Source: Paralichthys olivaceus | Taxonomy: Eukaryota > Chordata > Actinopteri > Pleuronectiformes > Paralichthyidae | Reading direction: 5' to 3' | Assembly (NCBI RefSeq): GCF_024713975.1 | Contig: NC_091094.1 | Location: 12,571,001-12,635,000, forward strand | Length of the DNA stretch: 64,000 nucleotides | Shown here: piece by piece, positions 14,060 through 24,349 of the stretch | Layout of the letters: each line of letters opens with the position of its first letter | Numbering within the stretch: the stretch's first letter is position 1 | Notes under the pieces: generated by a model | What the model saw: only the letters and a program-made list of their open reading frames with translations | Database searches by the model: none | Told to the model about the DNA's origin: nothing | Made by a program: the position numbers and the translations under genes

Positions 14060-14074
14060 AATAAATGCATGCAT
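14060..14074 (+). terminator. Poly(A) signal of opsin gene 1
   Basis: AATAAATGCATGCAT, about 405 bp after the stop codon. The AATAAA hexamer is followed by the same nine bases as in the other three intact opsins. Confidence 0.8.
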
Positions 14075-16314
14075 CAAAAATGTGTCTGTTTATTTTCTTT
14101 TAACACATGAATGTTCTTTTATGAAAAATACATATTTGGAGACAGAAGTTTACAGTTTGGGTCATCTTTAATAATTTTTTTTGTTTGTACACAAAGATTT
14201 ATAATTTTAATTAGGATTAGCTGATGAAGAGGATTAACTTCTCTTCCTGCGGTCCTCTCAAAACATTATATTAGTATACTATATCAGCCTATTATATTAA
14301 TATCAGTATACATTATAATATATGAATGAATACACATATTTACGAACTTTCCAACATAAACAGTACATACAAGTGGTATTTATATGTGCACTTCAAGCCA
14401 AAGTTAAAGAGTTTCTTATTACACAAAAGATAAAAAGCAATGATCATGAGCATGATTAACTATAATACTGTTTAGTTTTAAGACAAACAGTTATATAATC
14501 CTTGACTTACCCAAAACAAGGCTAATAACCAAAGGTGATTACTCCTTCGCAGTAGCCGTCCCAAACTTATGGAACAATTTACGACTCCAGATTAGATCTA
14601 CTTCCTCTCTTTCACACTTCCAATCACTACTAAAACCATATCGGTTCTCCTTGGCTTACTCCTCGAGCTGAGGACGTTTTTATCACAGCTGATTTCCTCA
14701 GATTTATTTTATTGTATATCTTATATTTTACTTAATTTTAATTTTTCATTACTCTACTTTCTATCTTATTCTATTTTTACTCTGATGTATTGCGTGTTAC
14801 GGTCTTCTTGTTGTACCTTGTACTTGTGAAGCACTTTGGTCAACCAAGTTGTTTTAAATGTGCTATATACATAAAATTGACATGGACATAATCAAACACC
14901 ATTATTGTCCCTCCTGCACACTCTCATTCGCAGTGCACAGTGAGGCACTACGAAGGAGTGTGGATGCATCTAGTGTTTCAGAGGAGCAGCTTGTTAACGA
15001 CCTGCCCTTTGGAGGAGTGGCTGAGAGGACATAACACTGTGGACGCCCTGAGCAGCTTCTTCAACAGTCTTTTTCTAGACTCTACAACACCATCCCTAAC
15101 CTTAAAAATAATACCAGCTGTTTGTTTCTCTTGTTCCAATCTACTAATGATTGCACTATTTTTAACAAAAACTGCACATTACCTGTGTAGAAAATCATTT
15201 TATATTATTCACAGAAGTTTTTTTTGCCTCTCATCATCACCTTAAGATTCTACATTCTCGTGCAATCATCCTGTAACACTGTACTTTACTGAAATATTTG
15301 TTTTCAGTACAGTGATGTTTTGCTGCAGTGAAAGGTGTATATTACTGTATGTACATATTCTGTATTTTTCATATTTACATTTTTAAATTAACTTGACTTC
15401 TTTTATAGTTGTATTCTCTTTTCTACCTCATTTTTCGGTTGTTTGCTGTTGTAACAAGGAAACGTCTGCAGTGTGGGATCAATAGAGTTTCAACTTGTAC
15501 TTAATAACATAATATATACAGACCACACTAAAAAATGATCAAAACAAATAAAGAAAAAATAAAGAAAAATATATTAAAAATGCCTGGAAATTTGTACAAA
15601 GCATATTGTACAATTGTATATTATATTTACCTATATTTGTACAATTATATAGAAAATATATATTATATATAAACTTTTGTACAATTGTACATATCAAATT
15701 TTGGATAGTATTTTGAAGATATATATAAAACAAATCATGTTCATGATCATGCTTTTTATCTTTTATGTCATAAGAAACTCTTAAATGTTGACATATAAAT
15801 ACCAAATTTAAATACCCCTCTAGTCATGACAGATTCGGCTCTCAACTTAATCACCAGCATAGCTAGGGTCATAGTATTTATATGCAAACAGTATATAACA
15901 TGGTATTACTTGGTATTAGAAAAAAAAAGATATTAAATGTGCATTTTGCTCATAATCATTAAACAAATAAAAAGGACTTCTCTGTTACTCTAAGAACATA
16001 AACAGGTTCTCCTACAATGTGTGAGAGGTCATCAGTTGTGTGGTAAATGTTGTTTCAAAATTACATCCTCTAAATTTGAGTTTTTTATTAAAGAGGAAAA
16101 CATCAGTTAGTTGAAAATTGTAAAGAGATGTATTTGTTCTCTGGACAAGTCCAAGATTTTCAAACATAAGCTGAAACAGAAGTTACAGATAACATGGACA
16201 GAAAAAAAAGAGTAACAAGATTAAAAAGCTGTTTATTATCCAGTGTTAAGATGAATTACCAAGGATTACACAAGGACTTTTTGTCTATCCCCCTGTAAGC
16301 TACTTCTTGAAGAG
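14075..16314. other. Intergenic region between opsin genes 1 and 2
   Basis: No gene seen. It holds a LINE tail at 14515-14877 and an unclassified GC-richer block at 14890-15110. A 101-codon frame in the latter resembles nothing I recognise and is probably repeat-derived. The rest is AT-rich DNA. A GGATTA motif (TAATCC on the other strand, CRX/OTX type) lies at 16263-16268, just before the TATA box of gene 2. Confidence 0.45.
14515..14877 (+). mobile_element. LINE 3' end with tail (L2/Rex1-like)
   Basis: The plus strand reads approximately LITKGDYSFAVAVPNLWNNL, then a SLSHFQSLLKPYRF block, which is the C-terminal end of a fish LINE ORF2. This is followed by an AT-rich 3' UTR ending in GTGAAGCACTTTGGTCAACC and AAATGTGCTATATACATAAA. 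That ending is the classic tail of these elements. It is 5' truncated. Confidence 0.85.
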
Positions 16315-16320
16315 TATAAA
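16315..16320 (+). promoter_or_regulatory. TATA box of opsin gene 2
   Basis: TATAAA 98 bp before the ATG at 16413. The presumed 5' UTR has no intron signal. A GGATTA motif lies 52 bp upstream of it. Confidence 0.7.
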
Positions 16321-16412
16321 GCCAACACCTAGACCTGAGATCCATCGCACGCTGAGGGATCAAACATTGCTTTAGGCAAACTCCACGCGGTCGGTCCTTT
16401 AACCAAGAGAAG

Positions 16413-19097
16413 ATGGAGAACGGCACAGAAGGCAAGAACTTCTACATCCCCATGAACAACAGGACAGGGCTTGTGAGAAGTCCTTTTGAATATCCACAGT
16501 ACTACCTGGGGGATCCCATGTTCTTCAAATTTCTTGCCGTATACATGTTCTTCCTGATCTGCACTGGCTTCCCCATCAACGCTCTCACTCTGCTAGTCAC
16601 GGCTCAGAACAAAAAACTCAGGCAACCTCTCAACTTCATCCTGGTCAACCTGGCTGTGGCTGGACTCATCATGGTCTGCTTTGGGTTCACCATCACCTTC
16701 ATCACTGCTATTAATGGCTATTTTATTTTTGGACCAATGGGTTGTGCCATTGAGGGATTCATGGCTACTCTGGGAGGTATGATATAGTAACAATGTTTGT
16801 ACTGAATTTTGTTGCTTTTGTATCTGGAAATTCCTTTTTTATTTTACTTAAAATATTTTCTGAAAGGGTCTTATGCAACTAGAGTCATGAACACATGTCT
16901 TCTGTTCTTTCATTATGTCCCAGGTCAAGTTGCTCTCTGGTCTCTGGTCGTCTTGGCTGTTGAGAGATACATTGTCGTCTGCAAACCCATGGGTAGCTTC
17001 AAATTCACTAATTCACATGCAGGAGCAGGTGTTTTGTTCACCTGGATCATGGCTCTATCTTGTGCTGCCCCTCCACTGGCTGGCTGGTCTAGGTAACAGC
17101 AAACATCTCACTGAAACACTAAAACTGCAGCCTCTGCATCCACCTGATGATTTCAGGGTGCTAGGGGGAATGGAAGGATTTCACACTTGGAAGCTGAGAG
17201 CTAATTTACAGAAAACAAAACTTAGTGCTCAGTCAACAAACACAAAACCTCAGAACAAACTAGCATTCATGTTGTCCAGTTCTGTGGCGTCAACATTTGG
17301 CTAATCTGATTGATCATTAACATCGGAACCCTCAGCACTAGCCTTTGCCTTGTCCATCTGAAAAAAACAAGCAAGCTTCTTCCTATCATTGGATGAAGAC
17401 CCACAGTGTGCGACGCATCGCAATATGCAATTCTTGCGAGAAATCTTGCCCGATCAACCCAAGTTACATAGTTATACCTTAAAATGACCTTCTCCTGTGC
17501 TTTTCTGACCATGACGAATCAGAATGTCTGCTGCTTTCTGAAGAGAAGCTTTACCAAATAGACTTAGACTTTGATACCATTCATTAAAACAACCCCAGAA
17601 ACTCCATAGAGCTTTGACTTAAACCAATTATATTGCTAATTATGGGGAAATTGAACTGTGAAGATGGCACGTTGGAAAAAGCTTTTTGCAAATGATTCAT
17701 TATTCAACACTCTCTGATAAGATGGACAGGGTGCAGCTCATGTACTAACACTAACTAACAACAATTTAACAAATAGAATCTTCGCTGAATATTAATGATA
17801 AAGTAATAGTGAGGAAAGGGTATAACTAAGTTTTCTTGTTTCTTAACTTTCCTTAAAGTATACCTAGAGCTCATTCATAGATCAGGTTTGAATGATTTTC
17901 TCTTTTCTCTCACAGGTACATCCCTGAGGGCATGCAGTGCTCATGTGGACCAGACTACTACACTCTGTCTCCGGGCTTCAACAATGAATCATACGTCATG
18001 TACATGTTCATCTGCCACTTCTGTGTCCCAGTTGGCACCATCTTTTTCACCTACGGAAGCCTTGTGCTCACAGTCAAAGCTGTAAGTCCTACCCTCTGTG
18101 CCACACTCACCTGCACATTGAGCTCAGTGGTCACACCTGCAGCTCAGCAGCAAAACTGTGTTGAATTCTTGGCTAAATCCTGAAGAAATACAGTGGTTGC
18201 AAATGTAGTTGCTTTTCATTTAAAGCTCTAAAACAAAACTTTCTGATCTGTGAATCTTGACGATATTGTGTGTTTCTCAAACACTTCAGGCTGCAGCTCA
18301 GCAGCAGGAGTCAGAGTCCACCCAGAAGGCTGAGAGGGAAGTGACACGTATGTGCATCCTGATGGTGCTGGGCTTCCTCGTGGCCTGGACCCCATATGCC
18401 AGCTTTGCCGCCTGGATCTTCTTCAACAAGGGAGCTGCCTTCTCAGCCATCGCCATGGCCATCCCTGCCTTCTTCTCAAAGAGCTCAGCGCTGTTCAACC
18501 CTGTTATTTATGTGCTGATGAACAAGCAGGTCAGTTTATCACTGAACTGTAGCAACTGTTACTGCAGAACCCAGGTCTTTGGTCCGTGTTGCTTGGGGAC
18601 AATAATAAGCACATTTCAGTCACTTAATAAGTTGTATTTTTTGATAATATTGCAGCAGTTAGTTTGATTCTTTGTCCAGTGTTTCAAGGATTCAGTTGAA
18701 CAGTTTACTAAGAAATTGCATTGTTGTTGTACAGGCCTGTAACCAGTAGGAGGCTCAATAGTTCAGATTTGACAGTATCATAGTGCCTGTAACTCATAGC
18801 TTCTCTTATACAGTGAGCAACACTATGTTAAGTCCTTTTGATCCATTTCTAATAAATCTAAGTTTTAAATTCTGCAGCTGTTCTTAATATGGCATTCATC
18901 ATGATATTTGATTAGTAGATTTGAGCGCATAGTTTCTTCATGTGAGACATGTTTAAAATTGTCTGGTTTCTCACCTCTATACATTTTCTCCCTTTCAGTT
19001 CCGTAACTGCATGCTGAGCACTATTGGAATGGGTGGCATGGTTGAAGATGAGACCTCAGTATCAACCAGCAAGACAGAAGTGTCCTCTGTCTCTTAA
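16413..19097 (+). CDS. rh2: RH2 green-sensitive cone opsin, gene 2 (RH2B/C type)
   Basis: Cone visual pigment with the same fold and role as gene 1. Coding exons are 16413-16776, 16924-17092, 17916-18081, 18290-18529 and 18999-19097, giving 345 residues with all GT-AG introns. The start [19 protein letters not shown] matches gene 1 over 19 residues. Conserved features are E113, C110/C187, ERY, W265, Lys296 and NPVIY. Tuning residues (bovine numbers): Q122, M207, A292, S295. TM2-TM3 differ from gene 1 ([17 protein letters not shown]), so it is a distinct pigment. Exon 4 is 238/240 identical to gene 1 with both differences silent. The second half of intron 3 is closely similar to that of gene 3. 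Intron 2 is 823 bp and carries an unidentified minus-strand frame (17267-17512). Whether it is RH2B2 or RH2C in published schemes needs a tree. Confidence 0.95.
17093..17915. other. Intron 2 of opsin gene 2, enlarged
   Basis: 823 bp, several-fold longer than in genes 3 and 4. The minus strand of 17267-17512 is open for 81 codons (including [20 protein letters not shown]) and may be from an unrecognised inserted element. No link to an expressed gene can be shown. Confidence 0.35.
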
Positions 19098-19508
19098 GAA
19101 TAACTACTACACATCTCCAAATGTCCACCCTCCTGATGTCTTTCTGCTTCTGAACGGCAAACTTGAAATGGAAATAAGCAATGGATACAATCAAACAAAT
19201 CTTTTCTGCATCAAATGGATACTAACCTCAAATTTCACGTGGCAGTGTTTAACCATGGAGGTTCTATATTTTTGCATGTGTGAGATTCTGGACACTGACA
19301 TCATCTGAATGACACCTGGAAAAGAAAATCTGCTGAAACACAGTCTCAAGTGTCTGGTTATGATAAATGTCGATGATGACACATGCTTGGACGAGTGGGT
19401 AAAAATCATCTTTGTATATTTATGACATGAAGGGGTTGGCATATTTGTGGACCTTTGTCATAAAATATTGTATATATTTTGTAAACACAAAAAGTGTAGA
19501 TAGAAGAT

Positions 19509-19523
19509 AATAAATGCATGCAT
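19509..19523 (+). terminator. Poly(A) signal of opsin gene 2
   Basis: AATAAATGCATGCAT, about 410 bp after the stop; the same motif as in the other opsins of the cluster. Confidence 0.85.
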
Positions 19524-20099
19524 AAAAATAATTCTGACTGTCCCTGTCATTTAAACAGTTCAGAGGATGTTTGGTTTTACTTGGATAGAGATTTGTGCTG
19601 TGAATGTGTCCTTCCTCTTTTGTTCATCCCATTTATCCTCTAGCTAATCTGCAGACTTGCACGGACCACTGATTTGTATTTGCTGATAAGTCACATTATT
19701 TTATTAGATAGTTAGTAAAGGAAAGGGTCAGGGATAGGACATAAAGTTTAATAATGTGTTTGCAGTAGCAAACCTGATGATTAAATGAACTAACAAGTAA
19801 ATAACATGAGGTCACAGTAGAATAAGCAGAAGCACTTTATAATGGTGGATATGCAGAACAGACTTAATTTAGTGACATGACAGTTCAGCCGTTACGTATA
19901 TATTTTTTTCATAGCTTAAATTAATTCAATCCTATCATTTTATGACATTTTTACTACAATACAATATATACTGTAAAAAATTCAATTTTGGATGCATTAA
20001 TTAACTATTGGGAATGTTGCAAGGAATCCCTGACCTCCTCCACCTTGTTTTTTATCTTATAGTATGTTTCTTTATGTTAAATACATAACATACTTAACA

Positions 20100-20232
20100 T
20101 TATTAGGTGACACTTTTTTTCAAAGCTACTTACAATTCAATGCATTCCAACATCTATGAGGGGCCATTCAGGGCTCAGCATCTTGCCCAACCTACTGGTT
20201 AGAGGATGACTGCTCTACCCCTCAGCCACAAT
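20100..20232. repeat. Dispersed repeat fragment
   Basis: Contains CAGCATCTTGCCCAACC, CTGGTTAGAGGATGACTGCT and CTCAGCCACA. It is related to the fragments near 6330 and 7750. Confidence 0.6.
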
Positions 20233-21696
20233 TCCCTGACATGCTGAAGTTGTTTTTTAATTTTGATTGCCTTCCTTGGTTTATTAAAGGGGAATATAAT
20301 GATCTTTATTGAATCTTTAAAGTATGTAATTATATTTTTAATCCTTCCTCATCCCTACAATGTGGCTTCAAGTAAAACTCCCATATGATAGAGTCAAAAC
20401 AACCCTGAAGGCCCTGAAATTATCTCCATACGTTGACTGTCCTCACCCCTTTCATTATTTGCCTCTACAAAGGGATGAAAGCTGAGGGAAGTAAAGCTGA
20501 TTAGCCGATCCAGTGATAGTGACCTAAAGGCTTCAGTCATTACATTTATCTAGTCTCTTATTGTGTCACAGGCAACATGTTGGTGGAAGCCTTTTAGGGA
20601 TTTGTCCATGGAGCAGTGATTGACGTCCAGACGATGAATTATATTATCTATAGTCTACCACCAACTTTTACTCCTGCCATCATGTGATTATTACAAACTG
20701 CATCGTTAAGCCAATTTTTAAAACCACGTTTAATTCATCATGTTCATTGCAGACTTAAATATTTTTGCATGTTTGCTTCTCGATCCTTCACCTACACGCT
20801 TTCTTTTGTTTTCTTCTATCACTCTTCAGCATGTCATGGTGAAGGAGGACAAACTCCTCAATGGCAAAAATAAGACCAGATTACATCATAAACAGTCTGT
20901 CTGTTCGCAACTTTATACTAGTTTAAGACAAGTGTAAATAAAAGAGAGCATTATTGTGAGATAAACCTTCACTGACCCAGATAAGAAAGGTCTATGAAAT
21001 AAATAGTAAGTAGTTATAGTAATAGTCATATATTCCTCTATTCAGGAGAAATGAATCTCTAGTCGATACTCTCTCTGCATGACTGTTATTTGTGAAAGGT
21101 AATAAATAATATAACTGCCGTAGCTCACATACAGTAAATTCAGGTCCCATATATATATATAAAGGTCTAGTAAATAATGTACTTGTGATGTCAGCTGAAG
21201 AAGGAGCCACACATAGGAGCCATTGACCTAGTTCTTCACAGCAGTTACTGAGGGCATCATTGTGCAATAACCTGCTGTTCTCCTCTCTTAAGAGCTGATG
21301 ATCTCTCACTCAGGGAGAGGTAACAAGAATGACATTTCAACTTTTCGCCTCTGGTGGGCGCTACAGATCACTGTACATTGACTAAACATGGAAAACACTT
21401 CAATCCACACAGCACTGACGATATGTACCTCTCTCATTTTGTCCGATTTCCTTTTTTGTAATCTTCTGCCCATCCTGTATATTTTATGTAAATACCAACA
21501 TTCACTAGTCAGTTCCCACCACTACTACTGTATTCTGATTTGACATCTGTTTTGGAATAATCATGTTTCTTACTCCGCATATAACACTGTTGGTGTTTCC
21601 AGTGCCAGTGGGTGTGAGGCTAATAACACTGTTCTGCTCTTTTCTTTGCTAAACAGGTTAACCTGATCTGGCTTTACCACCTTTTGGTCTCAGCCA

Positions 21697-21915
21697 GTGA
21701 CGGCGCCAGAGTATTTTTTCTGGTTCAACCACGGTGGGGCTCAAACACACACACACACACACACACACAGTTGTTGTCATCGCAGCTGCTGGAATGCTGT
21801 TATGATGTGGAGGCGCTGTTGGACTCCACACTTCTCTTGGTTTTATGGTAGGGCTAACACAATTCTTGATGGGGCTATAGCCCAACCAAGCCCTACCCTG
21901 GCGCCGCCTATGGTC
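21697..21915. mobile_element. hAT-like MITE with central CA microsatellite
   Basis: The left end GTGACGGCGCCAGAGTA mirrors the right end TACCCTGGCGCCGCC as an imperfect inverted repeat. The middle contains a (CA)n tract at about 21744-21769. No transposase is encoded. The CAGTGACGGCGCC start resembles hAT-type termini, but the superfamily is inference. Confidence 0.65.
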
Positions 21916-22175
21916 TCAGCACAGTAACGATCAAGTAATCCTAAATAATCCTAAACTGCCTCCTGTGGGCGCTGACGCCCCCTATAGACCAGTGGCAGAA
22001 CATGTTCTATGATGGACTGAGACAGTCTCAGATGAGGAAAAGTGTGAGCAAGAGTATAAAATGGTAAAATCAATAAAAAACTGATGTTTGACATGAATAA
22101 AAAAAATGTTGAGGTCACAAATAGATACCAGTTTTTAAGGTTTGAAATCAACTCGATATGTGAAACTCGTTTTTC

Positions 22176-22190
22176 ATGCATGCATTTATT
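22176..22190 (-). terminator. Poly(A) signal of opsin gene 3
   Basis: On the minus strand this reads AATAAATGCATGCAT, about 490 bp after the stop codon of gene 3. It is the same motif as in the three plus-strand opsins. Confidence 0.85.
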
Positions 22191-22676
22191 TACCTATGCT
22201 ATATTTTGTATATACAATGTTTACAATTCATGATGACCAACTCAGCAAGTGACAAAAAAAGAATTTTACATGGTATATAGTTGCACTTTTTGAAAATACA
22301 GTACAAAATGTGAAATATTGTGGCATTTGAAACACATATTGTTAGGTGTTACATATTTTCGATGGTGCCAAATAGCTCAAATGTGTCGGGGAGTCCTGTG
22401 CCTCAGATGAAAGGGGGGAGTCAAAATGAGCATCCATATACATGAATTAACAGATCTTACCATTATTTGCACTGATTTTGAATTCACATTGATTTCCAAC
22501 ATGCTTCAAATAAAAGGTGAAAAAAATGCAGTTCATGAGTTTGTTCCTGGAGCCGTTCATCACTGGTCAAGTAGTTCAGACGTCCCTGAACCTCACTCAG
22601 TCCACATTGAGGATTATTCCAGATTGAAGAGACAGTGGAAAGGAAAATGTCCAGGTTAATGAAAATGTCTTTATGT

Positions 22677-24194
22677 TTAAGAAACAGAGGACACTTCTGT
22701 TTTGCTGGCAGACACTGAGGTCTCATCCTCCACCATGCCTCCCATTCCAATAGCGCTCAGCATGCAGTTACGGAACTGAAGAGGTGAAAGAAAGAAGAGA
22801 AACATTAGAGTAAAAAACATTCTGTGTTCTCCATGTTGGGTTTAAACACTGACAATATAGGTAACATCTTTTTTATATGAACTAACCTGTTTGTTCATCA
22901 GCACGTAGATAACAGGGTTATAGAGAGCTGAGCTCTTAGCAAAGAAGGCAGGGATGGATGCAGTCAGGGCGGTGAAGGCAGCTCCCTTGTTCATGAAGAT
23001 CCAGCCAGCGAAAGTGGCATATGGGGTCCAAGCCACGAGGAAGCCAATGACCATCAGGACGCACATACGTGTCACTTCCCTCTCAGCCTTCTGGGTGGAC
23101 TCTGACTCCTGCTGCTGAGCTGCAGCCTGAAGTGTTTGAGAAAATTCACAGAACAGAATGATTTGTTATAGAGCTTTAAATGAAAAGCAAATATATGAGC
23201 AAACAATTCAATTTCTTCAGGATTTAGCTAAGAATTCAACATCTCATATATTTTATGTTTGACTTACAGCTTTGACTGTCAGCACAAGGCTTCCGTATGT
23301 GAAGAAAATCACAAAGACGGGAACGAAGAAGTGGACGACAAACATGTAGATGACGTATGACTCATTGTTGTAGCCGGGGGCCAGAGTGTAATAGTCTGGT
23401 CCGCAAGAGCACTGCATGCCCTCAGGGAGGTACCTGTGTGAGATGGAGACAGAGCCATTATTAAGAGCTAAAACTGGAGCCGTGCAAGAAGCTCTGCTAT
23501 CAAACCAACCTCATAAGTTCACTGTCATGCACTGTTCATAGGAATGTGAATTTACCTGGACCAGCCGAACAGTGGGGGGCCAGCACATGCAAAAGCCATG
23601 ATCCAGGTGAAGAGGACTCCAGCTCCTGCATGAGTTCCGCTGAACTTGAAGCTTCCCATGGGTTTGCAGACGACGATGTATCTCTCAACAGCCAGGACGA
23701 CCAGAGACCAGAGAGCGACTTCACCTGTAGAGAGACAAGAGTGAATTCAGGTTAACTTTCAAGACTTTAATGCAACCCTGGTAGTGAGAATTAGTTGATT
23801 GACATTTACCTCCGAGTGTAGCCATGAATCCCTCAATAGCGCAGAAAGTGGCTCCCAGAATGAAGTAGCCGTTAAAAGCAGAGGTGATGGTGATGGTGAA
23901 TCCGAAGCAGCACATGATGAGTCCGGCCACGGCCAGGTTGACCAGGATGTAGTTGAGAGGTTGCCTGAGTTTCTTGTTCTGAAACGTGACCAGCACTGCC
24001 AGACCGTTGATGGGGGTTCCAGTGCAGATCAGGAAGAACATGTAGAAAGCTAGAAGTTTGTACATCATAGAATCTACCATGTAAAACTGAGGGTATTCAA
24101 AAGGACTTCTAACAATCCCAGTCCTGTTGGACATGGGGATGTAGAAGTTCTTGCCCTCTGTGCCATTGGGCTCGATTCCTCCGTCCCAAACCAT
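22677..24194 (-). CDS. rh2a: RH2 green-sensitive cone opsin, gene 3 (RH2A type, Glu122)
   Basis: Cone visual pigment on the minus strand. Coding exons in transcript order are 24194-23810, 23724-23556, 23433-23268, 23126-22887 and 22775-22677, giving 352 residues. The open frame continues upstream to an ATG at 24317, but that lies beyond the TATA box at 24287-24293. The start [16 protein letters not shown] is therefore at 24194, as in gene 4. Seen: E113, C110/C187, ERY, W265, Lys296 in [14 protein letters not shown]. Exon 2 opens with Gly-Glu-Val, so residue 122 is Glu, the only one in this cluster; 207 is Met, 292 Ala, 295 Ala. E122 in the RH2 family is linked to longer-wave (about 500-530 nm) absorption, so this is probably the most red-shifted pigment here. 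Intron 3 and the first 66 bp of exon 4 look like gene 2, not gene 4. Confidence 0.95.
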
Positions 24195-24286
24195 CTTCGA
24201 TTGTCTGTTGTTTCTGCTGAGCTTCTTTGGCTGAAAAAAACCCAATAGTGCTGATGGACACGAGAGTCTGATTTGCACTGACTGAC

Positions 24287-24293
24287 TTTTATA
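24287..24293 (-). promoter_or_regulatory. TATA box of opsin gene 3
   Basis: On the minus strand this reads TATAAAA, 93 bp before the ATG at 24194. It sits at the downstream edge of a proximal module shared with gene 4. Confidence 0.75.
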
Positions 24294-24349
24294 CCTCAGC
24301 ACTAACCTTGTCGTCAAATTGCCAAAATGAGATTACAGGATTGTGAGGT
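24294..24349 (-). promoter_or_regulatory. Proximal promoter module shared with gene 4
   Basis: On the minus strand: CCTCACAATCCT, then TAATCT, ATTTTG, ATTTGA and, after a variable gap, AGGTATAAAA. The same blocks in the same order precede gene 4 (31394-31455). AATCC and TAATCT resemble CRX/OTX photoreceptor sites. I do not find this order before genes 1 and 2. Confidence 0.6.

Larger units (their letters stand above)
19524..22175. other. Intergenic region between convergent opsin genes 2 and 3
   Basis: The 3' ends of genes 2 and 3 face each other across this segment. No gene seen. It holds a dispersed repeat fragment at 20100-20232 and a hAT-like MITE at 21697-21915. A short stretch at 20495-20512 (CTGATTAGCCGATCC) has a homeodomain-like half site. 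Confidence 0.5.

Noticed and set aside
24195-24317. Upstream in-frame ATG extending gene 3 by 41 residues
   Set aside because: It lies upstream of the TATA box and the extension has no counterpart in the other opsins.
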